Assembly (NCBI GenBank): GCA_937982605.1
Contig: CALJLC010000106.1
Location: 1-10,946 of the forward strand
Direction: 5' to 3'
DNA from: an uncultured Gemmatimonadales bacterium
GTDB taxonomy: Bacteria > Gemmatimonadota > Gemmatimonadetes > Longimicrobiales > Gaopeijiaceae
Length of the DNA: 10,946 nucleotides
The translations under genes were made by a program, and so were the position numbers. The stretch's first letter is position 1. Every line of letters begins with the position of its first letter. Below are positions 1-8,229 of this stretch, in pieces. A model generated the notes under the pieces. The model was not told the origin of the DNA. It was given only the letters and a program-made list of their open reading frames with translations, and did no database searches.

Positions 1-1
1 C

Positions 2-2272
2 CCGCTTGAGCACACCCCGTCTTTCACGGTGGGACGGGTGCGGCGCGCCCCCATCTCGCCGGACGGCTCGAGGCTGGCCTTCACCGCGCTCGACGACCTC
101 TACGTCATTGACTTCCCGGACGGACAGCCGCGGCTCGTCGACGGAGGGGCGGACGTCGTGCAGGCCAACCCGGTCTGGTCCCCGGACGGCCAGTGGATCG
201 CCTACGCCACGTGGAGCCCGGAGGGGGGCAGTGTCGTGCGTATCCGCCCGAACGGAAGCGGACGACAGGTGGTCAGCGATCGGCCGGCCCACTACCAGCA
301 GCCGGCGTGGAGCGGCGAGCGGATCGTGGCGCTGCGCGCCCCGGGACGGGCCTTCCAGGAGGCCGACGGCCCCGGCTTCAGCGGCGCCGAGACCGATCTC
401 GTCTGGTTCCCCGCCGGAGGCGGCGCGGCCACGGTGGTCGCGCCCGCGGCTGGTCGCTCGGGTCCGCACTTCGTGGAGGGCTCGGACCGGATCTGGCTCC
501 ACCACGGACAGCGCGGGCTCCTGTCGCTGCGCTGGGACGGCACGGACGAGCGGGCGCACGTCGAGGTGGTCGGCAACCAGCGGCCGGGTCAGACGCAGCC
601 CAACCGGGCGTCGGAGATCCGGATGGCACCCCGTGGGGACCGGGCGCTCGCCAAGGTGAACGACGACGTCTACGTCGTGACGGTGCCGCGCGTGGGAGGC
701 GACACTCCGCGCATCTCCGTGGCCAACCCGGACAACGCCGCGTTCCCGGCGAGCAAGCTCACCGACATCGGCGGCGACTTCCCGAGCTGGGGTCCCGATG
801 GCCGGACGGTGCACTACTCGATCGGCAACGCGCACTTCGTCTACGACCTGGACGCCGCGGAGGCGTACGCCGACTCGGTCGAGGCGGCCGAGGAGGAGGC
901 GGACGAGCAGGAGGGTGACGAAGAGGCGGACGAAGACGACGACGACGAGGGATATCGGGCGGTGGAGCGGCGGATCCTCATCGAGGCCCCGCGAGACATC
1001 CCCGAAGGCCTTCTCGTGCTTCGCGGCGCACGCGTGGTGACGATGAACGGCGACGAGGTCATCGAGGACGCCGACGTCGTGATCCGCAACAACCGCATCA
1101 GCGCGATCGGACGGCGCGGCCAGATCCCGGTGCCGGGGGGCGCGGAGGTTCTCGACCTCACGGGACGCACGATCGTGCCGGGCTTCGTCGACACCCACAG
1201 CCACATGTGGCCCGCGTGGGGCGTCCACAAGACGCAGTCGTGGATCTACCTGGCCAACGTCGCCTACGGCGTGACCACCACCCGCGACCCGCAGACCGCC
1301 ACCACGGACGTGCTCACGTACGCGGATCTGGTGCGCTCCGGGCGCATGATCGGCCCGCGCGTGTACTCGACCGGCCCGGGCATCTTCGGCGACTACGTCG
1401 AGGACCCGATCAGGGATCTGGACCACGCCCGCGACCTCATGCGGCGCTACGCCGAGTACTACGACACGAAGACGATCAAGATGTACATGTCGGGCAACCG
1501 GCAGCAGCGGCAGTGGATCATCATGGCCGCGCGCGAGCACGAGATCATGCCGACCATCGAGGGCGGGCTCCTCTTCAAGTACGACCTCACGGCGGCGCTC
1601 GACGGCTATCCGGGACTCGAGCACTCGCTGCCGATCGCGCCGTTCTACTCGGACGTCGTCGAGACCCTGCGCACCGTGGGCATGACGTACACCCCCACAC
1701 TGCTCGTCTCGTACGGCGGTCCGTGGGCGGAGAACTACTTCTATTCGCGCGAGAACCCGCACGACGACCCGAAGCTCCAGTACTTCACGGGGCACTCGGA
1801 GCTGGACCAGAAGAGCCGGCGTCGGCCGGCGTGGTTCCGGGACGACGAGCACGTCTTCCCCCGCCACGCCGAAGGTGTCCGGGCGCTGGTCGAGGCCGGC
1901 GGGCGCGCGGGCGTGGGGAGCCACGGTCAGCTCCAGGGCCTCGGCTTCCACTGGGAGCTCTGGGCCATGGCGGCCGCCGAGATGGACCCGCACGACGCGC
2001 TGCGCACGGCGACCATTCTCGGAGCCGAGGCGATCGGTCTGGACACCGACATCGGCTCGATCGAGCCGGGCAAGCTGGCGGACCTCGTGATCCTGGAGGA
2101 GAACCCGCTCGAGGACATCCGCAACACGAACACGATCACGCACGTGATGCTCAACGGGCGGCTCTACGCAGGCGACACCCTGGACGAGGCCTGGCCGCGC
2201 CAGCGCCCGCTGGAGCGCACGGACTGGGTCGGCTTCGAGGTGCCGGACGTGCCGGCGGGCATCGGGCGGTGA
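2..2272 (+). CDS. TolB-like beta-propeller/amidohydrolase fusion (5' partial)
   Basis: The reading frame is open from base 2, so the gene begins before the window; the GTG at 29 is internal. About 757 residues are visible. Seen: PD40/TolB-type blades with ISPDG, WSPDG and GPDG motifs (about nt 53-860); a strongly acidic Glu/Asp linker (about 880-950); then an amidohydrolase domain from about 1012. That domain opens with the small beta-sandwich strand LVLRGARVV and continues to the metal-site HSH motif (His codons 1196 and 1202), a Lys that could be the carboxylated bridge (1478) and an EHS motif (His 1622). It ends with the typical GSIEPGKLADLVIL and a VMLNGRLY strand. Family knowledge: such fusions are usually secreted cyclic amidohydrolases of unknown substrate, sometimes annotated as imidazolonepropionase-like or prolidase-like. 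The beta-strand-8 Asp usual in the superfamily is not obvious; the equivalent segment reads SHGQLQ. The next gene starts 46 bp downstream on the same strand. Fusion architecture is sure; substrate is not. Confidence 0.9.
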   Translation, partial: PLEHTPSFTVGRVRRAPISPDGSRLAFTALDDLYVIDFPDGQPRLVDGGADVVQANPVWSPDGQWIAYATWSPEGGSVVRIRPNGSGRQVVSDRPAHYQQPAWSGERIVALRAPGRAFQEADGPGFSGAETDLVWFPAGGGAATVVAPAAGRSGPHFVEGSDRIWLHHGQRGLLSLRWDGTDERAHVEVVGNQRPGQTQPNRASEIRMAPRGDRALAKVNDDVYVVTVPRVGGDTPRISVANPDNAAFPASKLTDIGGDFPSWGPDGRTVHYSIGNAHFVYDLDAAEAYADSVEAAEEEADEQEGDEEADEDDDDEGYRAVERRILIEAPRDIPEGLLVLRGARVVTMNGDEVIEDADVVIRNNRISAIGRRGQIPVPGGAEVLDLTGRTIVPGFVDTHSHMWPAWGVHKTQSWIYLANVAYGVTTTRDPQTATTDVLTYADLVRSGRMIGPRVYSTGPGIFGDYVEDPIRDLDHARDLMRRYAEYYDTKTIKMYMSGNRQQRQWIIMAAREHEIMPTIEGGLLFKYDLTAALDGYPGLEHSLPIAPFYSDVVETLRTVGMTYTPTLLVSYGGPWAENYFYSRENPHDDPKLQYFTGHSELDQKSRRRPAWFRDDEHVFPRHAEGVRALVEAGGRAGVGSHGQLQGLGFHWELWAMAAAEMDPHDALRTATILGAEAIGLDTDIGSIEPGKLADLVILEENPLEDIRNTNTITHVMLNGRLYAGDTLDEAWPRQRPLERTDWVGFEVPDVPAGIGR

Positions 2273-2305
2273 CCCGCCGCCGGCACCGGTCGGAGCGTCG
2301 GACGC

Positions 2306-2313
2306 GAGGGAGG
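2306..2313 (+). promoter_or_regulatory. ribosome binding site of the 518-residue gene
   Basis: GAGGGAGG lies five bases before the ATG at 2319. It supports that start over later in-frame starts, and it is one of only two strong Shine-Dalgarno sites in the window. Confidence 0.7.
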
Positions 2314-2318
2314 CGGGG

Positions 2319-3875
2319 ATGGCCGGAAAGCCGACGGACGGACTGAGCCCGCATGCGATCCGCTGCGAGCCGTACAACGACGGGCACTGGTGCTTCGCCT
2401 ACGACGCGACCCACGAGGACCGACTGCGGGAGCTGAACGCGCACGACGTGCTCATCGGGCTGGCGGGCGGCACCGAGGCCGAAGACACGCTGGCGGAGAT
2501 CGGCGCGGAAGGACTCGCGATCGGGTGGGAGCTGGTGGGCGATCACGAGGTGATCGTCGACGTGCTGGTGGGCAGGAAGCTCACCGCCGCGCAGAAGAAG
2601 AAGGGAGAGTGGCTGAAGGCGCAGGGCTCCTGCCTCTCGCTTCCCACCGGCCGACTGCGGATCGAGACGCTGAACTCGCTCGCGTTCTCCCCCGACGAGC
2701 CGACGTCTCCGGGCAGCGAGATCGAGGTCGAGCCGGGCGAGTACGACGTGAGCGTTCTGCGTGCGAGTCTGGAGTCCGACGAGGAGGCTTCGTCGGTCCG
2801 GCTGCCGACCGAAGTCCTCACGCTCACGCCGGTGAAGGCGAAGGGTCCGAAGAAGCGGGCGGCGTCCCTGACGCTGGCCGACGCTCTCGGGGAGGACGGC
2901 CTCTGGCTGCGCGCCGGCGCGGTGGTCGGCGACGCCTTCGAGGGCACCACGAAGGCGCACGCCTACGACCGATCGGTCGTCCACGTCAATTTCCGACAGC
3001 TCCACGCCGAGCAGCTGGGTGTCCGCTTCGGGGATACGCTCCGCATCGAGGCCGGGGATGCGAGTCTCGATGCGCCCTACATCGGCTGCCTGGCTGAACG
3101 GGGTCTCGACCAGTTCTTCGGCGAGGCGTGGTACCGGCGCTTCGTGGCCGAGGCCAGCCACCTGTGCGGCCTGTCACCGTTCGGGGGCTCCGGTCCCTGG
3201 ATCCTCGCGGTCGAGCGACCCCGTCGGCAGGGCGACGCCGAGCTCCCCGCCGACTCGGGGGCGACGGTCCGGCGGGGCGAGCCGTGGCACCCCCCGCTGG
3301 TGGCTTCGGAGGAAGACGTCGGCGTGCAGAAGGGGAGGATCACCGGGCGGGCGATCTTCGTGTCGTCACAGACGGTGATCCTGAACCTCGGTGGCGCTGC
3401 CCGGCGCGCGGCGAAGATCGACCATGGAGACCTCCTTTCGCTGGAGTGGGCGGGCGGCCGGCGGGTCACGGTCCAGGACGCGAGCACCCGTGAGGCCAAG
3501 GACGAGATCCGTGAGTCCTTCCTGGCCGAAGGCCGTCCCGACCGCGTGCAGCTTCGCGCTCGACTCGCGGACGCGCGGGCCCGGGCGAGTGAGGCGAGCG
3601 GTCGCGTGATCGTGCTGGGACACGAGGGAGAGGACACCACCGAGTGGGCGGCGAAGGAAGCCGCCGCGAGAGCGGACGTCGAGGAGCTGAAGGAGCAGCT
3701 GGAGAGCGCCTGGCCGTCCGACGAGCACTTCCGGGCCGTCCCGCTGCTTCTCAGGTCCATGACGCACTGGGAACGTCCCGACACTTCGGTGTTCTGGCTG
3801 CGGCCCATCGCCGGCGAGGTTCACCACCTCGAGATCGAGACCGGGGCGGAGGTCACGCTGACCGTGGCGGATTGA
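2319..3875 (+). CDS. unrecognised 518-residue protein, probably cytoplasmic
   Basis: I do not recognise this gene. The ATG start has a good Shine-Dalgarno five bases upstream, and the codon use matches its neighbours, so it is very likely real. There is no signal peptide or membrane segment, unlike the exported proteins around it. Visible parts: an N-terminal domain (about residues 10-150) with Cys16, Cys25 and Cys105, a GHWCFAYDA segment, a basic KKKGEWLK stretch and a PGEYDVSVLR strand that resembles small beta-barrel domains; a Lys/Arg-rich linker (about 172-182); a middle domain (about 185-300) with Cys257, Cys283 and an aromatic-rich part (DQFFGEAWYRRF, GSGPWILAVERP); a beta-rich segment (335-390); a charged helical, coiled-coil-like region (about 392-463); and a short beta-rich tail ending in LEIETGAEVTLTVAD. 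It sits 46 bp after the amidohydrolase and 73 bp before the M19 gene, so it may share their transcript. No catalytic motif is evident and no function is assigned. Confidence 0.85.
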   Translation: MAGKPTDGLSPHAIRCEPYNDGHWCFAYDATHEDRLRELNAHDVLIGLAGGTEAEDTLAEIGAEGLAIGWELVGDHEVIVDVLVGRKLTAAQKKKGEWLKAQGSCLSLPTGRLRIETLNSLAFSPDEPTSPGSEIEVEPGEYDVSVLRASLESDEEASSVRLPTEVLTLTPVKAKGPKKRAASLTLADALGEDGLWLRAGAVVGDAFEGTTKAHAYDRSVVHVNFRQLHAEQLGVRFGDTLRIEAGDASLDAPYIGCLAERGLDQFFGEAWYRRFVAEASHLCGLSPFGGSGPWILAVERPRRQGDAELPADSGATVRRGEPWHPPLVASEEDVGVQKGRITGRAIFVSSQTVILNLGGAARRAAKIDHGDLLSLEWAGGRRVTVQDASTREAKDEIRESFLAEGRPDRVQLRARLADARARASEASGRVIVLGHEGEDTTEWAAKEAAARADVEELKEQLESAWPSDEHFRAVPLLLRSMTHWERPDTSVFWLRPIAGEVHHLEIETGAEVTLTVAD

Positions 3876-3948
3876 GCCGGTCGTGGCCGGGTCCGGAGGA
3901 CACCCGTACGTTCAACGCCCGATTCCAGCCCATCCGACCGAACCCGAC

Positions 3949-5298
3949 ATGCACAGAGCGTCTCTTTCCCTCCGGGCGTTCCGCCTTCTCGCGCTGCCCG
4001 CGCTGCTGCTCCTGCCGGCCTGCTCCGGTGAACAGGGCGCCACGGACGGCGCCGAATCCGACCTCCTCGAGCGAGCCCGCGGCATCCACGAGCGCGTGAT
4101 CACGCTCGACACCCACGACGACATCAACCCGGCCAACTTCACGGCGGAGCAGAACTACACGATGGACCTGTCCACGCAGGTCAATCTGCCGAAGATGGAG
4201 GCCGGAGGGCTCGACGTGGCGTGGCTCATCGTCTACGTCGGGCAGGGTGATCTCACCGCCGAGGGCTTCGCCGACGCGTACGCGCAGGCGGTGGCCAAGT
4301 TCGAGGCGATCCACCGGCTCACCGAAGAGATCGCGCCGGATCGTATCGGGCTCGCGCTCACCTCCGACGACGTGCGGCGGCTGGTGGCGGAGGGGAAGAA
4401 GGTCGCCATGATCGGGATCGAGAACGGCTACCCCGTGGGGACCGACGTCTCGCGCGTCCAGGAGTTCGCGGAGCGCGGTGGGCGGTACATGTCGCTGGCG
4501 CACAACGGGCACAGCCAGCTCTCCGACTCCAACACCGGGGAGCGCGACGGCGAGTGGCTGCACGGTGGCCTCTCCGACCTCGGCCGCGAGGTCGTGGCGG
4601 AGATGAACCGGTGGGGGATCATGATCGACGTCTCCCATCCGTCCAAGGAGGCCAACCTGGAGGCGATCGCACTCTCCCGTGCACCGGTCATCGCGTCCCA
4701 TTCGGCGGCGCGGGCACTGGGCGATCACTCCCGCAACCTCGACGACGAGCAGCTCCATGCGATCGCCGAGAACGGCGGCGTGGTGCAGACGGTCGCGTTC
4801 CGGAGCTACCTCCGGCCCGAGAAGGACGCGGCGCATCAGGCCGCGGCGCAGGAGGTCGTCGCCGAAGTGGCGGCGGAGATGGGCTTCGAGCTGCCCCAGG
4901 GGGGTCGCGGCGCGATGTTCCGGGCCATGGCCTCCATGAGCGACGCCGAGCGGGAGGCGTTCCTGGCCGACTACCAGCGCGTGCAGGATGCCGCGGCCGA
5001 GCGCATCGAGGCCGAGGTGAACCCGGTCGCCCCGCCCGTGGACGTCGGGGACCTCGTCGACCACATCGACTACATGGTCGAGCTCATCGGCCTCGAGCAC
5101 GTCGGTATCAGCTCCGACTTCGACGGCGGCGGCGGCGTAGAGGGGTGGAACGACGCCTCGGAGACCTTCAACGTCACCCTCGAGCTCGTGCGGCGCGGCT
5201 ACACCGAGGAGGAGATCGGAATGCTGTGGAGCGGCAACCTCCTGCGCGTGCTCGACGAAGTGCAGCGGGTGTCGGCCGAGATCAGGGCAGGCCAGTGA
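3949..5298 (+). CDS. membrane dipeptidase, peptidase family M19, lipoprotein
   Basis: This 449-residue zinc dipeptidase is of the renal (membrane) dipeptidase type. It hydrolyses dipeptides, and some family members accept substrates with D-residues. I chose ATG 3949 because it begins a clean lipoprotein signal: a basic start, a Leu/Ala-rich core and an LPAC lipobox with the acylated Cys at residue 25. The protein is therefore expected on the periplasmic or outer face of a membrane. The metal-site residues of the family are present: His56 and Asp58 (THDD), the bridging Glu158 (IENG), His230 (DVSH), His251 (ASHS) and the catalytic Asp390 (SSDFDGG). The C-terminal part (GWNDASETFNVTLELVRRGY and GNLLRVLDEV) is also typical, and the length is normal. 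No Shine-Dalgarno precedes this ATG. An in-frame GTG at 3883 would add 22 residues in front of the signal peptide and also lacks a ribosome site. The stop overlaps the GTG start of the S9 peptidase, implying translational coupling and joint action on peptides. Confidence 0.94.
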   Translation: MHRASLSLRAFRLLALPALLLLPACSGEQGATDGAESDLLERARGIHERVITLDTHDDINPANFTAEQNYTMDLSTQVNLPKMEAGGLDVAWLIVYVGQGDLTAEGFADAYAQAVAKFEAIHRLTEEIAPDRIGLALTSDDVRRLVAEGKKVAMIGIENGYPVGTDVSRVQEFAERGGRYMSLAHNGHSQLSDSNTGERDGEWLHGGLSDLGREVVAEMNRWGIMIDVSHPSKEANLEAIALSRAPVIASHSAARALGDHSRNLDDEQLHAIAENGGVVQTVAFRSYLRPEKDAAHQAAAQEVVAEVAAEMGFELPQGGRGAMFRAMASMSDAEREAFLADYQRVQDAAAERIEAEVNPVAPPVDVGDLVDHIDYMVELIGLEHVGISSDFDGGGGVEGWNDASETFNVTLELVRRGYTEEEIGMLWSGNLLRVLDEVQRVSAEIRAGQ

Positions 5299-8180
5299 GG
5301 AGGAGCCGGTCGACGTCTCCGCCATACGCCCGGAACACCCTGGGCGCCCCGGGCCTCGTGGCCCTGGCGTGCGCGGCCGCGGGCTCGGTTGCCGTCGGGC
5401 TGGCGGCGCCCGACGTCGGCGCCGCGCAGGAGCGGCCCACGCTCACGGCGGACGACTACGACCGCTGGGAGCGGCTCGGCGGGGCGCAGCTCTCGCCCGA
5501 CGGTCGCTGGATGGCCGTCTCGATCTCGTTCGTGAGCGACGACGTCGAGCTGCGGATCCACAGCACGACGTCCGACTCCGTCGTGAGCGTGCCGCACGGC
5601 TCGGGCGCGCGCTTCAGTGCGGACAACGCGTGGGTCGTCTACCTCGTCGGGCACTCCCAGGAGGAGCGCGACGAGGCCCGCGAGCGTGATCGGGAGCTCC
5701 GCAACACGGTCGGGCTCCTGAACCTGCGCACCGGGGAGCAGCGCGCGCGCGCCGACTTCGCTTCCTTCGAGCTCTCCGACGACGGCCGCTTCCTCGCGCT
5801 CCGCCGGTACAAGCCGGAGGACAAGGAGAGCGACGGCGTGGACGTCGTGGTGCACGATCTGGCGGAGGGCATCGACGTGCCCTTCGGCAACGTCTCCGAC
5901 CTCGCGTGGCAGGAGCGCGGCTCGCTCCTGGCCATGACGATCGACGCGGACGACCGCATCGGGAACGGAGTGACGCTCTACGATACGTCCAGCGGCCGCA
6001 TCCGCTCGCTCGACACGGACGAGGCGACGTACCGGGCGCTCGCGTGGCGGGAGGACGCCGCGGATCTGGTCGTCTACAAGACGGTCGAGGACGAGGCGTT
6101 CGAGGACACGGCGCACGTGGCGATGGTCTGGCGCGGCCTCGACCGCGATCGCTCCGAGCGATTCGTGCTCGAGCCCGGCAACCCGGTCTTCCCGGCGTCG
6201 ATGCGCGTCGTCGAGTTCCGCGAGCCGCGCTTCTCCGAGGACGGCCGTACGCTCTTCGTCGGCATCCAGGAGCGGCGTCCCGCGCCACCGAAGTGTGAAG
6301 GCGGCGATGCCGCCGGCGGCGGGGGCGAGTCCGGCGGGAACGGCCAGGGCGGTGATGCGTCCGGGGCCGACGCCTGCGAGGACGAGGACGGCGACGCGCC
6401 CGGCGTCGAGATCTGGCACACGCTCGACCTCGACCCCGTCCCCCAGCAGCGCGTGCGCGAGCGCCAGCTCCGCCAGGAGAACCGGCTCTCCGCCTGGCAC
6501 ATGGCCGAAGGCACGTTCGTGCAGCTCGCCGACGAGCAGACCGAGTCCGTGTCGATCCTCGGTGGGGACATGCGCGCGCTGGGACGCGACGAATCCCCGT
6601 ACGACGAGCACGCGATGTTCCGCCAGCAGTTCGAGGACCTCTACCTGATCGACGTGCGGACGGGAGCGAAGACGCTCGTGGAAGACCGCATCACGATCGG
6701 AGGTCCCTCGAGCCCCGAAGGACGCTACGTCCTCTGGTTCGAGGGCGAGGACTGGTTCTCGTACGACACCGAGCGGAACGTGAAGCGGAACCTCACCGAG
6801 TCGATCCCGACCACCTTCGTGAACCTCGACCTCACGCCGACGATCGAGCAGATGCCGCCGTTCGGTATCGGAGGCTGGCTCGAGGACGATCGGGCGGTCC
6901 TGATCTACGACCAGTGGGACGTCTGGCGCGTCTCGCCCGACGGGGCGGGAGGCACGCGCCTCACCTTCGGCGCCGAGGACGAGATCCGGTATCGCGTCGC
7001 CAGCGGCAACCTCGACGGTAACGACGACGGGATCGGGTCGGACGAGACGATCTACTACTCCGTCTACTCCGAGTGGACGAAGGAGGCGGGCTTCGCGGCG
7101 GCCGAGCTGGGAGACCGCCCCGAGATGCGTGTCTACGAGGACAAGCGCTTTGGCGGCTTCTTCACCCCCTTCTTCAAGGCCGACGACGCGGACGTCTACG
7201 CCTTCCGCAAGGAGGGGTACGACGACTCGCCGGACTGGTTCGTGGCCGGGCCGGACCTCGCGGACGCGCGTCAGATCACGGAGACGAACCCGTTCCACGG
7301 CGACTACGCGTGGGGCCGCACCGAGCTCGTCGACTACGAGAACGAGTGGGGTCGCCGGCTCCAGGGGGTCCTCACCTATCCGGCCGGCTACGATCCGTCG
7401 GAGACGTATCCGATGATCGTGTACCACTACGAGCTGGTCTCGCAGGGGCTGCACCAGTATCAGGTCCCGGACCCCACGCAGTACTACAACCAGCAGATCT
7501 GGAGTCAGAACGGGTACTTCGTCTTCCGGCCCGACATCGTGTACCGGGATCGCCGGCCGGGTCAGTCGAACGTCGAGACCGTGCGTCCCGCCGTGGCGGC
7601 GGCGCTCGCGCAGGCGCCCGCCGTCGACCCCGAGCGCCTCGGTCTCATCGGCCACTCGTGGGGCGGCTACCAGACGACGTTCTTCGTGACGCAGGCCGAC
7701 CTCTTCGCCTCGGCCGTGGCCGGCGCGCCGAGCACGAACCTGCAGAGCATGCAGCTCTCCGTCTACTGGAACAGCGGCGGGACGGACGCGCGCATCTTCG
7801 AGATCCAGCAGGGCCGCATGCAGGTGCCGTGGTGGGAGGACCCCGAGTCGTATCGGGCCAACTCCCCGGTGCACCACATCCGGAACATGAGCACACCGCT
7901 CCTCATGATGTTCGGGACGAACGACGGCGCGGTCGAGTACAACCAGGGCGTCGAGTTCTACAACGCGGCGCGCCGGCTCGGGAAGCAGATGGTGCTGCTC
8001 TCGTACGAGGGTGAGAACCACAGCCTCGCGCGCGAGCCCAACCAGCGAGACTACCAGAACCGCATCATGCAGTGGTTCGCGCACTACCTGAAGGGCGAGC
8101 CGGCTCCGGACTGGATCACCCGCGGGGTGCCCTACATCACGCAGCAGGACCGCCTGGACGGGAAGCGGCCGATCGGTTGA
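5295..8180 (+). CDS. exported S9 family (prolyl oligopeptidase) peptidase
   Basis: This 961-residue serine peptidase is of the dipeptidyl/acylaminoacyl-peptidase type. The frame is open far upstream through the M19 gene. The GTG at 5295, overlapping the M19 stop as GTGA, is the best start because it begins a signal peptide: MRRSRS, a hydrophobic Ala/Leu/Val core, and probable cleavage after VGAA near residue 44. An N-terminal beta-propeller (about 60-680, LSPDGRWMAVS near its start) precedes an alpha/beta-hydrolase domain (about 690-950). The catalytic triad is visible: Ser788 in GHSWGG, Asp877 in GTNDGAV and His909 in GENHSL. The C-terminal NQRDYQNRIMQWFAHYLKG is typical of the family. Residues 334-371 are a Gly/Asp/Glu-rich insertion in the propeller, bracketed by Cys334 and Cys361. 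The enzyme is expected in the periplasm or outside the cell, releasing small peptides for the M19 dipeptidase. Exact specificity cannot be read from the sequence. Confidence 0.93.
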   Translation: MRRSRSTSPPYARNTLGAPGLVALACAAAGSVAVGLAAPDVGAAQERPTLTADDYDRWERLGGAQLSPDGRWMAVSISFVSDDVELRIHSTTSDSVVSVPHGSGARFSADNAWVVYLVGHSQEERDEARERDRELRNTVGLLNLRTGEQRARADFASFELSDDGRFLALRRYKPEDKESDGVDVVVHDLAEGIDVPFGNVSDLAWQERGSLLAMTIDADDRIGNGVTLYDTSSGRIRSLDTDEATYRALAWREDAADLVVYKTVEDEAFEDTAHVAMVWRGLDRDRSERFVLEPGNPVFPASMRVVEFREPRFSEDGRTLFVGIQERRPAPPKCEGGDAAGGGGESGGNGQGGDASGADACEDEDGDAPGVEIWHTLDLDPVPQQRVRERQLRQENRLSAWHMAEGTFVQLADEQTESVSILGGDMRALGRDESPYDEHAMFRQQFEDLYLIDVRTGAKTLVEDRITIGGPSSPEGRYVLWFEGEDWFSYDTERNVKRNLTESIPTTFVNLDLTPTIEQMPPFGIGGWLEDDRAVLIYDQWDVWRVSPDGAGGTRLTFGAEDEIRYRVASGNLDGNDDGIGSDETIYYSVYSEWTKEAGFAAAELGDRPEMRVYEDKRFGGFFTPFFKADDADVYAFRKEGYDDSPDWFVAGPDLADARQITETNPFHGDYAWGRTELVDYENEWGRRLQGVLTYPAGYDPSETYPMIVYHYELVSQGLHQYQVPDPTQYYNQQIWSQNGYFVFRPDIVYRDRRPGQSNVETVRPAVAAALAQAPAVDPERLGLIGHSWGGYQTTFFVTQADLFASAVAGAPSTNLQSMQLSVYWNSGGTDARIFEIQQGRMQVPWWEDPESYRANSPVHHIRNMSTPLLMMFGTNDGAVEYNQGVEFYNAARRLGKQMVLLSYEGENHSLAREPNQRDYQNRIMQWFAHYLKGEPAPDWITRGVPYITQQDRLDGKRPIG

Positions 8181-8187
8181 GACGGAC

Positions 8188-8222
8188 CCGCCCGGCCACG
8201 CAGGACGGTGGTGGCCGGGCGG
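8188..8222. terminator. candidate bidirectional terminator hairpin between converging genes
   Basis: CCGCCCGGCCAC (8188-8199) pairs perfectly with GTGGCCGGGCGG (8211-8222), giving a 12-bp stem with an 11-base loop. It fills most of the 49-bp gap between the S9 stop (8180) and the amidase stop (8230, - strand), which is where a shared terminator would sit. No T-run follows on either strand, so it is not a classic intrinsic terminator. High-GC genomes often use such stems without a T-tract. Confidence 0.6.
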
Positions 8223-8229
8223 CCTCCGA

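Noticed and set aside
29..31. GTG as the start of the amidohydrolase fusion.
   Set aside because: The same frame is open to base 2, the protein would begin in the middle of a propeller blade, and a signal peptide is missing. The gene starts before the window.
2265..2300. GC-rich inverted repeats after the amidohydrolase stop, as a terminator.
   Set aside because: Only four- or five-base arms with imperfect pairing and no T-run, within what chance gives at this GC content.
4554..5294. An upstream extension of the S9 reading frame through most of the M19 gene.
   Set aside because: The translation is Arg/Gly/Ala-rich shadow sequence. The signal peptide starting at GTG 5295 marks the real start.
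3853..5325. A 490-codon open frame on the - strand opposite the M19 gene.
   Set aside because: It is an antisense shadow of a gene with all M19 metal ligands, and no motif is present in it.
5199..8084. A 961-codon open frame on the - strand opposite the S9 peptidase gene.
   Set aside because: It mirrors a gene with a full catalytic triad and a signal peptide. Long antisense open frames are expected in GC-rich DNA with biased third positions, and the translation (rich in Arg, Val, Leu, Glu and His) has no family motif.
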